Part shown: one piece after another, positions 18,541 through 26,281 of the stretch
How the letters are laid out: the number at the start of each line of letters is the position of its first letter
Numbering within the stretch: position 1 is the stretch's first letter
The notes under the pieces: generated by a model
Database searches by the model: none
Told to the model about the DNA's origin: nothing
What the model saw: only the letters and a program-made list of their open reading frames with translations
Position numbers and translations under genes: made by a program
Assembly (NCBI RefSeq): GCF_008933955.1
Contig: NZ_WBXO01000005.1
Coordinates: forward strand, 186,001-250,000
From: Heliorestis acidaminivorans
Lineage (GTDB): Bacteria > Bacillota > Desulfitobacteriia > Heliobacteriales > Heliobacteriaceae
Direction of reading: 5' to 3'
DNA: 64,000 nucleotides

Positions 18541-18647
18541 AAGTTTTCTGAGCTTTATTTGTTATTCTAGATGGCTGTTAATATTCCTGCTTACGTAGAA
18601 GATGAAAAGTAGATTGAGATTAGTTGGTAATAATTGAAGAATAATAC

Positions 18648-18676
18648 TTGATGAAAAGTCTCAGATTGGGTACAAT
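18648..18676 (+). promoter_or_regulatory. Candidate CRISPR leader promoter
   Basis: TTGATG and TACAAT separated by 17 bases, about 155 bases before the first intact repeat and pointing into the array. This fits the array orientation given by the repeat 3' end (GAAAG). Confidence 0.5.
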
Positions 18677-18745
18677 GTAAACAAGATTTACTTGGCTAAT
18701 AATGGTTTTTTCGCAAATAGTGGGCTTTTTAAAGCAGTTCGTAGT

Positions 18746-18785
18746 GTTGCGAAATTTAATGACCAATTTGTAGGGGGGTATGGAT
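18746..18785 (+). repeat. Degenerate CRISPR-repeat-like sequence in the leader
   Basis: GTTGCGAAATTTAATGACC followed by TTGTAGGGG keeps the GTTGC start, TGACC and TTG(A)TAGGGG core of the repeat but has lost the GAAAG end. It lies 47 bases before the first intact repeat. It may be a decayed repeat or chance resemblance. Confidence 0.4.
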
Positions 18786-18832
18786 ATTGAATAGCCTTAT
18801 ATCATTGGATTGTTGGATGCATACCTACTGCG

Positions 18833-19408
18833 GTTGCAGTGAATGACCCGCTTGATAGGGGACTGAAAGAAGAAGAAGCAATGGACATATTCAAGGATAT
18901 TTTTAGTTGCAGTGAATGACCCGCTTGATAGGGGACTGAAAGTATCCATGCTCTGCTACCGCTGCCACATTGCAAGCTGGCGTTGCAGTGAATGACCCGC
19001 TTGATAGGGGACTGAAAGGTGAGAGGCTGTATATTAAGGACTTGTGAGGCTGAAGGGGGCTCGGTAGGTGTAGCTGTATTTGGGAGTGGTATCATTTATA
19101 ATATATATTATGGGGGTGGGTTAGCTGTGGCAGTAATAGTTCTGCTGTTAGTTGCAGTGAATGACCCGCTTGATAGGGGACTGAAAGGATAAGAACGGGC
19201 AATACAATGCGAGTGTGGCGGAACGTTGCAGTGAATGACCCGCTTGATAGGGGACTGAAAGGTCCGAGGATAGCTCCACCGGCTGCCACAATAGGCGCGT
19301 TGCAGTGAATGACCCGCTTGATAGGGGACTGAAAGGAGGAGTTGGAGAAGTACGGCAAGCCTACAATCAAAGTTGCAGTGAATGACCCGCTTGATAGGGG
19401 TTTGAAAC
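18833..19408 (+). CRISPR. CRISPR array, seven 37-bp repeats
   Basis: Repeats start at 18833, 18906, 18982, 19151, 19225, 19299 and 19372. Each is 37 bp, begins GTTGCAGTGAATGACCCGCT and ends GGGGACTGAAAG, with a short CCC/GGG stem. Spacers are 36, 39, 132, 37, 37 and 36 bases. The 132-base interval between repeats 3 and 4 contains no recognisable repeat. The last repeat ends TTTGAAAC instead of ACTGAAAG, which marks it as the leader-distal end. The leader is therefore on the left, away from the cas genes that follow at 20497-30792. Confidence 0.97.
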
Positions 19409-19625
19409 CTGATTTTGTCGCGGAGGCATAAAGACCATTGAGGCGGCGTGCTTCTTTGCGTTCGACGGCCTCCGGTTTGGAAAACAAAAGAACAGGTTAC
19501 AAAAAAGTACCATCCAACCTGTCGGTGATGGTTTATTTTGCAATAATTCAAAATAAAGTAACTTTATATCATTGGAGCGTGTTTCTAATGCGTGTTACAA
19601 TAAAGTTAGAAAGGAGGTAGCCATA

Positions 19626-19841
19626 TTGGGGAAGCAAGTTACAGTAAGAAAACTACTTCAAATACTTAAGAAAGAAGGCTTTATCAAATCCCCAACTCAT
19701 AAAAGCGGTGGTAGTCACCAACGATATATACACAAAGATAATCCTGAGAGATACGCTGACATTAGCTATCACAGCAGTGGCCAGGTAATCCCGAAAGGAA
19801 CTCTTAAAAACATAGAACGCACATCAGGGGTTACGTTCTAA
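19626..19841 (+). CDS. hicA: HicA-type mRNA interferase toxin
   Basis: 71-residue YcfA/HicA toxin with the double-stranded-RNA-binding-like fold. It has VTVRKLLQILKKEGF at the start, the catalytic GGSHQRYIH segment and the usual PKGTLKNIERTSGV end. The frame extends to 19572, but AGAAAGGAGG lies eight bases before the TTG at 19626, giving the standard length. hicB follows after 46 bases. The pair lies between the CRISPR array and cas1. Confidence 0.9.
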   Translation: MGKQVTVRKLLQILKKEGFIKSPTHKSGGSHQRYIHKDNPERYADISYHSSGQVIPKGTLKNIERTSGVTF

Positions 19842-19887
19842 CCTCTGACCACCCTTGAATTTTGTTTGCTAGAAAGGAGTTTTTTTC

Positions 19888-20316
19888 TTGTCTTACGAGA
19901 ATCACGTTATTTATCCTGTCGTAGTCGAAAAGGCTGAAGACGGTGGTATCGGGATGTACTTTCCTGATTTCCCAGGTACAGCTATCTTATCTTCCAGTAT
20001 ATCAGATGGTATTAAGCGAGCTAAGGAGATGCTTGCCAATCTTGTTTTAGAAAAAGAAGAACAGGGTCAAGCTCTTCCAGAGCCATCTGAACCAGCTAGC
20101 ATAGAGTTGTTAGATAGCAGTGATAGAATTGTATTCGTAGATGTTTACATGCCTCCCTATCGGGATGAGGCGGCTAATAAAGCTGTAACAAAAAATTGCA
20201 CTCTTCCAAGATGGTTACGCGATGCTGGTGAAGCTGCTGGTCTTAACTTTTCTCAGCTCTTGCAGGCTTCGATAAAAGAAGCCTTGGGAATTACGACAAG
20301 AGGCAATCACCAGTAA
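19888..20316 (+). CDS. hicB: HicB-type antitoxin
   Basis: 142-residue antitoxin. The N-terminal HicB fold reads YPVVVEKAEDGGIGMYFPDFPG. The C-terminus (LPRWLRDAGEAAGLNFSQLL) is a short DNA-binding segment, probably used for autorepression. The TTG start follows GAAAGGAG. It neutralises HicA by direct binding. A strong terminator ends the module, so it is transcriptionally separate from cas1. Confidence 0.9.
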   Translation: MSYENHVIYPVVVEKAEDGGIGMYFPDFPGTAILSSSISDGIKRAKEMLANLVLEKEEQGQALPEPSEPASIELLDSSDRIVFVDVYMPPYRDEAANKAVTKNCTLPRWLRDAGEAAGLNFSQLLQASIKEALGITTRGNHQ

Positions 20317-20317
20317 T

Positions 20318-20359
20318 AAAATGAAAACGACTCGTACATAGCGAGTCGTTTTCATTTTA
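20318..20359 (+). terminator. Intrinsic terminator after hicB
   Basis: Perfect stem AAAATGAAAACGACTCG / CGAGTCGTTTTCATTTT with a seven-base loop. Confidence 0.88.
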
Positions 20360-20496
20360 CCTCTTATCATGTAAGCCTCAACTAGTGTAAAAAACTGGCC
20401 AGATTCTAGAAATAATATTAAATTTCCGAGCAAATAGTTTAACATTATAAAAATTACGAAAGAATATATACATAACAACTATTTGGAGATTACGAT

Positions 20497-21546
20497 ATGG
20501 ATCTACAATCAATTATTGACAATGCAAGTGGTGAGAAAAAACATATAATAGTTTCGCGCTTTGGCACGAGTCTAGGTAAAAAAAGCGAAACGCTTGTAGT
20601 CAAAGAAAAAGGTCAGGTAATAGAAGAACATCCTTTTTTTCAAGTAGAACAAGTTACGATAATGACATCTGGTGTATCGATATCAACTGATGTTATCAAT
20701 GAAGCAATTAAGCAGGGAATCGAAATAAATCTTTTAGATTACAAGGGAGTACCATATGCCAAAATCTTTACCCCAACACTATCAGCAACTGTCAAAACAA
20801 GAAGAGAGCAACTGTTAGCTTACAATGATCAACGAAGCGTTTTTTTAGCAAAAGCTTTTGTTCAAAGTAAATTAAAAAATCAATGCAATACCTTAAAATA
20901 CTTTGCTAAATACAGAAAAACATCACGGCGTGAAGTGTATGAAAAAATCTCTGAGGTTTGCATAAGTATAGATAAAATATCTGAAGAACTTGTTCCCATT
21001 AATGGAACTATGATAGATGACATACGAGGTCATTTATTTTCTATAGAAGGAAGAGGAGCACAACAGTACTGGAAAGGAATTCAGGTGCTTTTTGATGATA
21101 AAATTGATTTTCCAGGTCGGGAAAATAGAGGCGCTAATGATCCAGTAAACTCATTATTAAATTATGGATATGCCATATTGGAATCACGAATTCTAGGAGC
21201 AATTATACAAGCTGGTTTAGATCCTTATGCGGGTTATCTGCATGTTGATCGACCAGGAAAAAGTAGTCTTGTCTATGACCTTATTGAAGAATTTCGACAA
21301 CCCATAGTAGACCGTTCAGTCATTGCGCTTATAACACAAGGTGCAGACATTTCAATGAATGGTGAGCTACTTAGCGATAAAACTAAGCAATTACTAATAG
21401 AAAAAATAGAGAAACGGCTAAATAGTAATGAGCGCTTTGATAACAAGAAGTATCCATTGAAAGCAATAATTTTAAGGCAAAGTAGAAGAATAGCCTCCTA
21501 CCTTCGTGGTGACCACACATACAAACCCTTTATCTGTGGATGGTAG
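20497..21546 (+). CDS. cas1: CRISPR adaptation integrase Cas1
   Basis: Metal-dependent integrase subunit that inserts new spacers together with Cas2. It is 349 residues, full length. Predicted metal ligands are present: Glu at about 184 in IEGRGAQQYW, His at about 249 in YLHVDRPGK, and an acidic residue at about 264 in LIEEFRQPIVDR. The ATG follows TTTGGAGATT. It is the first gene of the adaptation block cas1-cas2-cas4-csa1, which ends in a terminator before the cas3 operon. Confidence 0.95.
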   Translation: MDLQSIIDNASGEKKHIIVSRFGTSLGKKSETLVVKEKGQVIEEHPFFQVEQVTIMTSGVSISTDVINEAIKQGIEINLLDYKGVPYAKIFTPTLSATVKTRREQLLAYNDQRSVFLAKAFVQSKLKNQCNTLKYFAKYRKTSRREVYEKISEVCISIDKISEELVPINGTMIDDIRGHLFSIEGRGAQQYWKGIQVLFDDKIDFPGRENRGANDPVNSLLNYGYAILESRILGAIIQAGLDPYAGYLHVDRPGKSSLVYDLIEEFRQPIVDRSVIALITQGADISMNGELLSDKTKQLLIEKIEKRLNSNERFDNKKYPLKAIILRQSRRIASYLRGDHTYKPFICGW

Positions 21547-21553
21547 CAGTCAA

Positions 21554-21838
21554 ATGAAAACTTTACTGATTTATGATATCGAAAAGGACAAGATACGCAA
21601 CAAAATATTTCAAGCCTGTAAAGACTATGGTCTTCAACACATTCAATACAGTGCTTTCTTTGGCGAACTTAACACAAATCGCAGAGAAGAACTGCGACAA
21701 CGAATGCGTAGAATTCTTGGCGATTCAGTTGGCAAAATATATTTTTTCCCTATCTGTGATAAAGATTTGCGTTTAGCTACACAGGTTATAAATACCTCGG
21801 AATTACCAATAGGTGAGATCGAAGAAACAAACGATTAG
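21554..21838 (+). CDS. cas2: CRISPR adaptation protein Cas2
   Basis: 94-residue ferredoxin-fold partner of Cas1. It starts MKTLLIYDIEKDKIR with the conserved N-terminal Asp, followed by ACKDYGLQHIQYSAFFG, the standard Cas2 pattern. The ATG at 21554 lies seven bases after cas1. The longer frame from 21506 overlaps cas1 and adds residues atypical for the family. Confidence 0.94.
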   Translation: MKTLLIYDIEKDKIRNKIFQACKDYGLQHIQYSAFFGELNTNRREELRQRMRRILGDSVGKIYFFPICDKDLRLATQVINTSELPIGEIEETND

Positions 21839-21850
21839 GTTGTAGAGCTA

Positions 21851-22399
21851 ATGGAACAAAAAATTATACTTAAAGTAACAGACATAAAACAGTATGTTTA
21901 TTGTCCAAGAATTCCCTATTTTACTTATGTTTTACCCGTGCCAAAAAAGATATCAAAAAAAATGGATTATGGTAAAGAAGCTCATGAAAGGCTCGACAAA
22001 TTGGAACAACGTCGTAACTTTATGGCTTATAAAGATGAAGAATTACAAAGTAGACAAGGATCTACCAATATGCCTCAAGGATTAAAAAAGTTTCATACTT
22101 ATATATACTCCAGAAGACTAGGACTTGAAGGAAAGCTAGACCTACATCTTCTTCAAGGTACTGATATTTTTCCTGTAGAAGTGAAATCTACGCGCAGAAA
22201 ACCAGGGCTTAACCATAAGTATCAACTAACAGCTTACGCTATGCTATTAGAAGAACATTACAATCGACCGATCCGCAAAGGTTTCTTCAAAATTCTCGAT
22301 CCTTTTCAAGGGAAAGAAAAGGGCTTTCCAAAAGAAAAAACTATCCCTGTAGAGATTACCACTTACATGCGCGATTACGTTAAAGAAACAATGAAATAA
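21851..22399 (+). CDS. cas4: Cas4 exonuclease, cut short by an in-frame stop
   Basis: RecB-like nuclease of the adaptation complex that trims prespacers and checks the PAM. The 182 residues include the N-terminal cluster cysteine (YVYCPR), the active-site GKLDLHLL and FPVEVKSTRR (D...ExK), and YQLTAYAMLL. The three C-terminal Fe-S cysteines are missing, because a TAA at 22397-22399 ends the frame. The same frame continues with the missing end through 22504. A GAA-to-TAA change restores a normal Cas4 of about 217 residues. The gene is probably a recent nonsense mutant, unless read through. Confidence 0.88.
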   Translation: MEQKIILKVTDIKQYVYCPRIPYFTYVLPVPKKISKKMDYGKEAHERLDKLEQRRNFMAYKDEELQSRQGSTNMPQGLKKFHTYIYSRRLGLEGKLDLHLLQGTDIFPVEVKSTRRKPGLNHKYQLTAYAMLLEEHYNRPIRKGFFKILDPFQGKEKGFPKEKTIPVEITTYMRDYVKETMK

Positions 22400-22504
22400 A
22401 TTCGAACCATGATCAATAAGGAGTCTATACCAGAAGTAAAAATTCAAGTAGGTCGATGTAGAGACTGTGAATACAGACGTTACTGTGAAGACGTAATATA
22501 TTGA
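22400..22504 (+). pseudogene. Detached C-terminal end of cas4
   Basis: Same reading frame as cas4, directly after its TAA: IRTMINKESIPEVKIQVGR, then CRDCEYRRYCEDVIY and TGA. The CX2CX6C spacing is the expected C-terminal cluster motif of Cas4. There is no ribosome site before the internal ATG at 22409, so independent translation is unlikely. Confidence 0.82.
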
Positions 22505-22519
22505 AAGGTTGACCAAGCT

Positions 22520-23452
22520 ATGTTTTTTCTGAGCTCAGAAGAGCAAAAAAAACTATTGCGCTACTATTTGCCTAAAGCAAGAATGGAAGGTGTAGCAGAA
22601 GAACTACGAGGATGGAACTGGAATCAAGCACCTTTATCACCGGTTTATGATACAACTTTAGGAGTATACGAAGTAGCAGGTGCTTACTGTGATTCAGCAA
22701 GAGATCTATATCTTCGTCGTGTCGAAAAGATTTATCAACCACCTAATGAAGCCATGTTAAGAGGAAAGATATTTCATGCTATTGTTGCTAGAATTATCGT
22801 AAATACAAAAAAATTAATTTACCTTTACGGTGTTAGCGCCCATGGGAAAATAATTGATGAGCTTAATAAAATTCAGTTAACTGATGTTATAAATGAATCT
22901 TTTCAAAAAAGCATAGAAGCATTAACAGAAAAAGAGCAAGAAGAGATAAGAAAGAAAGGGAATTTATTACTAGAATTCGAAAGGGATAGAATTAAAGCAA
23001 GACTACAAGAAACATTAGTAAAACAACCATATATAGGCGAAGACTCCTTAGCAGCTCTAACCGTACCTATAGTCGTTGAACATAAGTTAGATGGTTCTTT
23101 CCTAGGCCTAAGTAGACACTTAAGTACAGATGCTTTTCATTCTGGAGAATCTATGATTGTTGATTTAAAGTTTGGAGAACCACGCAAATTCCACCGCTTA
23201 ACGACAACTGGTTATGCCTTGGTCATGGAAGCAATGTATGAGTATCCTGTAAATGTAGGTTGCCTCGTCTATGTGTCCTTTGTTAATAATCGCATTTTGA
23301 TACACCGGGATATACACATTATTAGCGACGAACTACGCCAGTGGTTTATAGAAAGCCGTGATGAAAAGGCAAGATTAATAGAAGAAGAAATTGATCCCGG
23401 GCGAGCTAGTGCATGTTCCCATACTTGTCCTTACAAAGGCCATTGTCAATAA
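22520..23452 (+). CDS. csa1: Cas4-like protein Csa1 (type I-A marker)
   Basis: 310-residue RecB-like nuclease relative of the Csa1/Cas4a family, an adaptation factor of type I-A systems. The N-terminal WNWNQAPLSPVYDTTLGVYE followed by CDSARDLYLRR is typical of Csa1. The nuclease core reads VEHKLDGSFLGLS with MIVDLKFGEP, and the C-terminus has three cysteines in ACSHTCPYKGHC, so cluster binding seems intact. It starts with ATG 15 bases after the cas4 remnant. It is followed directly by a strong bidirectional terminator that isolates it from cas3. Confidence 0.85.
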   Translation: MFFLSSEEQKKLLRYYLPKARMEGVAEELRGWNWNQAPLSPVYDTTLGVYEVAGAYCDSARDLYLRRVEKIYQPPNEAMLRGKIFHAIVARIIVNTKKLIYLYGVSAHGKIIDELNKIQLTDVINESFQKSIEALTEKEQEEIRKKGNLLLEFERDRIKARLQETLVKQPYIGEDSLAALTVPIVVEHKLDGSFLGLSRHLSTDAFHSGESMIVDLKFGEPRKFHRLTTTGYALVMEAMYEYPVNVGCLVYVSFVNNRILIHRDIHIISDELRQWFIESRDEKARLIEEEIDPGRASACSHTCPYKGHCQ

Positions 23453-23507
23453 AAATAGACCCCTTGCTTCAATGTTAATGTAGTGAAGCAAGGGGTCTAT
23501 TTTTAAT
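23451..23507. terminator. Bidirectional terminator between csa1 and the minus-strand guide RNA
   Basis: Stem of about 20 bases, AAAAATAGACCCCTTGCTTC ... GAAGCAAGGGGTCTATTTTT, with T-runs on both strands. On plus it ends cas1-csa1. On minus it would end the CRISPR-like RNA. Confidence 0.9.
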
Positions 23508-23590
23508 AATATAACCCCTAACAGCGGGTCAAATAGAAAACAAAAGATAAATATCTTATCTTTCAGCCCCGTTATATACCGGTCAATTAG
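23507..23590 (-). ncRNA. Mini-CRISPR guide RNA, candidate Cas-regulating RNA (CreR/CreA-like)
   Basis: On the minus strand TGACCGGTATATAACGGGG then CTGAAAG (23585-23560) aligns without gaps to the last 26 bases of the array repeat (18 identical). The hairpin pair C-G at repeat positions 17/26 is swapped to G-C. A pseudo-spacer starting ATAAGATATTTATC follows at 23559. A second degenerate repeat core, TGACCCGCTGTTAGGGG (23531-23515), comes next. An extended -10 promoter lies just upstream and a terminator just downstream, so a short independent transcript is expected. Processing by Cas6 and loading on Cascade are inferred from the intact CTGAAAG handle. Confidence 0.78.
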
Positions 23591-23594
23591 TAGT

Positions 23595-23622
23595 AGTATA
23601 GCATAAAGAAAAATCAAAACAA
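23595..23622 (-). promoter_or_regulatory. Promoter of the minus-strand guide RNA
   Basis: Minus strand TTGTTT, 16 bases, then TGC-TATACT, an extended -10. The predicted start near 23588 lies at the beginning of the first degenerate repeat. Confidence 0.6.
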
Positions 23623-23651
23623 AACTTTGAGAAAACTTACTCAAATCGTTA

Positions 23652-23681
23652 TTGACAATAATGGTAATTTTAACATACTAT
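23652..23681 (+). promoter_or_regulatory. Promoter of the cas3-cas8-cas7-cas5-cas6 operon
   Basis: Perfect -35 TTGACA at 23652 and TACTAT at 23676 with an 18-base spacer, followed about 40 bases later by the cas3 ribosome site. The predicted start is near 23688. Confidence 0.6.
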
Positions 23682-23698
23682 ATAGTTAATATAGTAAA

Positions 23699-23719
23699 CA
23701 TAAGAAAATAACTTATTGG
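23699..23719 (-). promoter_or_regulatory. Predicted Cascade target (PAM plus partial protospacer) in the cas3 leader
   Basis: The minus strand reads CCA then ATAAGTTATTTTCTTATG. Against the pseudo-spacer, positions 1-5 and 7-11 match and positions 6 and 12 do not. CCA is a CCN-type PAM directly 5' of the match. The site lies between the cas3 transcription start and the GGAGG ribosome site, so bound Cascade would block elongation and cover the ribosome site DNA. Confidence 0.7.
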
Positions 23720-23729
23720 AGGATATGAT

Positions 23730-26225
23730 TTGGAGTCAAAGCTTAAAGAACTCTTTCATCATATTACTGACAAAAAGGTCGCCTACGACATTCAAATTAG
23801 ATTAGCTCAAGGCGTATTAGAAAAAGAGCGAGTTATATTCCAATCCCCAACAGGTTCAGGAAAGACTTGGGCATCTATTCTTCCTTTTATCTATGCAAAA
23901 CTAACAAATCTTCCTTGGGCTGATCGATTAATCTATGCTGTTCCACTACGTACCTTGGGAAAATCTTTGTATAACGAAGTCAAAGCAACATTAGACAAAA
24001 AATTTCCAGGAAAATTTAAAGTAACCTTACAAACTGGTGAAATGTCTGATGATCCTTATCTAGAAGGCGATATTATCTTTTGTACTATCGATCAACTTCT
24101 TTCAGCTTACATACTTCACCCTTATGCAGTCACCCGCAAAAGTGCACCCATAGTAGCTGGTGCCTTAGCAGGATCTTATATAGTATTTGATGAGATACAC
24201 CTATTATCAACAAGAGAAGCATTACCTACTGCACTTGATCTAGTACGACGTTACCAAGGCATAGCTTGTGCATTGATGATGACAGCGACTATGTCGGAAA
24301 GTATAGTTTCAGAAATAGCGTCACGTTGTAATGCCACCAATATAAAACCGACAACAGAAGAGCTCATAGAGATTGAAAAGAAAAGGATAAGTAGGCGCAC
24401 TTTTATACGTAAGCAAGAAGCGCTAACAGTAGAAGAAGTTTTACGCTCTTACGTAGAAGGAACTAGAGTTTTTGCAATTTTTAATACTGTTCAAAGAGCC
24501 ATGTCTTTTTACGAAAAGTTAAAAAGTAAAATAAAACAAGAAAATATGGCTGTTAATACATGGCTTCTTCATTCTCGATTTCTACCTGAAGATAGAGCGA
24601 ATATAGAAAAAGATATAATAACAAACTTCGGTCCTCGGGGCGAGGGTTCTGGAATTGTTATTAGTACGCAAGTTATAGAAGCAGGTATTGATATTTCTGC
24701 ACATATTCTACATACAGAACTAGCGCCAGCAAATGCATTAATACAACGAGCTGGTAGAGTAGCTAGATTTGGCGGAGAAGGAATAGTATATATTTATGAT
24801 GTACAAGAAGATGGAAAACGTAGCTACAGCCCTTACTTTAGTAGCTACAGTTCCTTTTTCAAAGGAACAGAAGAAAAAGTAGACTTACCAACTTTGATTG
24901 ATAAAACTTGGGACACACTTCCTCAATTATGTAACAAGAAAGTTAGTTTTAATGAGGAAAAAGATTGGGTAGACCTGATTCATGGTCATTTGGATGCTAA
25001 ATTATTACAGGATAGCGATGTAGTAACTGAAGCAATAGATCAAGTATTTATAGATTCTTTTGGCAAAGGATCAGCAACAGCCTTGCGTAAACATGTAAGA
25101 AATGCACCAACTATCAACATTATAATCCACCACAATCCAGAATTACTAGATCTTCGCAGGAAACCACAGCGTTTTTCACTACATCCTAGCATAGTACATC
25201 AATTTATTAAAAATATTGAAAAAAATAAAATCAAAGGCTTAGTATGGATAGCTAAAGAAAGAGAAGACGGAACACTGAGTTGGAGTGCCATTAACAATAG
25301 CAAAGAAGTTGAAGGAGAGTATTTGCTCGCCCTATCTCCAAAGTGTGTTGCTTATGACTCGGAATTAGGCTTGCAACTGGGGAGAGAAGGAAACTTCGAG
25401 TCTAAAGAAACAATTCAAGAAATACCAAAAAGAGAACTATACAGTTACGCTAGAGAAGAACTTACAAAACACATGGAAAGAGCCATAGAACAATACCGGA
25501 TTGAAGGACCTAGATATATATCGGCAGTTAACCGATGGGCAGAGCTTTTTGAGCTTTCATCAAATGAAATGGAGTGGATTGGAGAAGTAGCGACCATCCT
25601 ACATGATAGCGGCAAAACCACCATAGAATGGCAATGTTGGATAAAGACTTATCAAGAAGAGTTAAGTGGACAAGAGGAAAAGTCCTTACTGGCTCATAGT
25701 GATTATGATCCACTAAATCCTTACATGGTTAGTCTAGAGAAAAAGCTAAATCAAAGGCTAGGTAAAAAACCAGGCCATGCCGTTCAAGGAGCACTTTATT
25801 TTTACCGCATGCTGAGTGAAAAATTTTTAGAACCTCTAAACATAGGGGATGAAGAACAAGAACTAATTAGTCGAGCTATTGCTACAACTATTGCCAGACA
25901 CCATGGTGCCAAAGGAGATAGTATGGAGAAGGATACAACTTTTCCAGTTATTGATGATGATGTAATAGTATTTCTAAAGAATTGGCAACAAAAGTTTTTT
26001 GGCCATGAGTTAAATATAAATAATTTAGTGGATCTACAAGTTAAACAGCATAAACTCTTTCACTGTGATCCCAAAAGATACAATAGAGAACTTAATAGTT
26101 TACTTATTCAACCGCAAGAGACAGACTATGAAAACGAAAAGATTACAGAAAAAGCTTTTCTCTTCACTCTTTTCTTATTACGACGTGTACGCTTGGCTGA
26201 TCAGGCTTCTATAGTGAGATACTAA
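23730..26225 (+). CDS. cas3: Cas3 helicase with C-terminal HD nuclease domain
   Basis: Interference helicase-nuclease recruited by Cascade to degrade target DNA. Residues about 20-480 form the superfamily 2 helicase with Walker A SPTGSGKT (about 41-48), the Walker B box FDEIHLL (about 154) and motif VI QRAGRVARFG. The HD domain is at the C-terminus (from about 580), with LHDSGKT near 624, GHAVQGALYF and ATTIARHHGAKGD. This helicase-then-HD order, the reverse of the usual Cas3, is seen in type I-A and some minor subtypes. The TTG start lies eight bases after GGAGG. Confidence 0.93.
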   Translation: MESKLKELFHHITDKKVAYDIQIRLAQGVLEKERVIFQSPTGSGKTWASILPFIYAKLTNLPWADRLIYAVPLRTLGKSLYNEVKATLDKKFPGKFKVTLQTGEMSDDPYLEGDIIFCTIDQLLSAYILHPYAVTRKSAPIVAGALAGSYIVFDEIHLLSTREALPTALDLVRRYQGIACALMMTATMSESIVSEIASRCNATNIKPTTEELIEIEKKRISRRTFIRKQEALTVEEVLRSYVEGTRVFAIFNTVQRAMSFYEKLKSKIKQENMAVNTWLLHSRFLPEDRANIEKDIITNFGPRGEGSGIVISTQVIEAGIDISAHILHTELAPANALIQRAGRVARFGGEGIVYIYDVQEDGKRSYSPYFSSYSSFFKGTEEKVDLPTLIDKTWDTLPQLCNKKVSFNEEKDWVDLIHGHLDAKLLQDSDVVTEAIDQVFIDSFGKGSATALRKHVRNAPTINIIIHHNPELLDLRRKPQRFSLHPSIVHQFIKNIEKNKIKGLVWIAKEREDGTLSWSAINNSKEVEGEYLLALSPKCVAYDSELGLQLGREGNFESKETIQEIPKRELYSYAREELTKHMERAIEQYRIEGPRYISAVNRWAELFELSSNEMEWIGEVATILHDSGKTTIEWQCWIKTYQEELSGQEEKSLLAHSDYDPLNPYMVSLEKKLNQRLGKKPGHAVQGALYFYRMLSEKFLEPLNIGDEEQELISRAIATTIARHHGAKGDSMEKDTTFPVIDDDVIVFLKNWQQKFFGHELNINNLVDLQVKQHKLFHCDPKRYNRELNSLLIQPQETDYENEKITEKAFLFTLFLLRRVRLADQASIVRY

Positions 26226-26281
26226 ATTTAGGTACTCACTATTGAGATAAGCTACTTTAATAACAGGAGGTGAAAAAACCT

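Noticed and set aside
18802-19551. Minus-strand frames of 97-147 codons across the CRISPR array
   Set aside because: They are translations of the repeat (recurring PIKRVIHCN and PLSSGSFTA) with no ribosome sites.
18797-19576. TTATATCATTGGA present on both sides of the CRISPR array (18797 and 19564)
   Set aside because: Thirteen-base matches are expected by chance in a window of this size. No target-site or mobile-element signature goes with them.
23543-23566. AAAGATAA-ATATC-TTATCTTT palindrome read as a repressor operator
   Set aside because: It overlaps the end of the first degenerate repeat and the pseudo-spacer. The CRISPR-like layout with PAM and seed match explains more of the region, though an operator is not excluded.
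23661-23711. A 16-codon mini-ORF ending ATA AGA AAA TAA, reminiscent of a CreT-type RNA toxin beside a CreA-like guide
   Set aside because: Its ATG overlaps the spacer of the cas3 promoter, upstream of the predicted transcript start. It has no ribosome site, and ATA and AGA are common codons in this genome.
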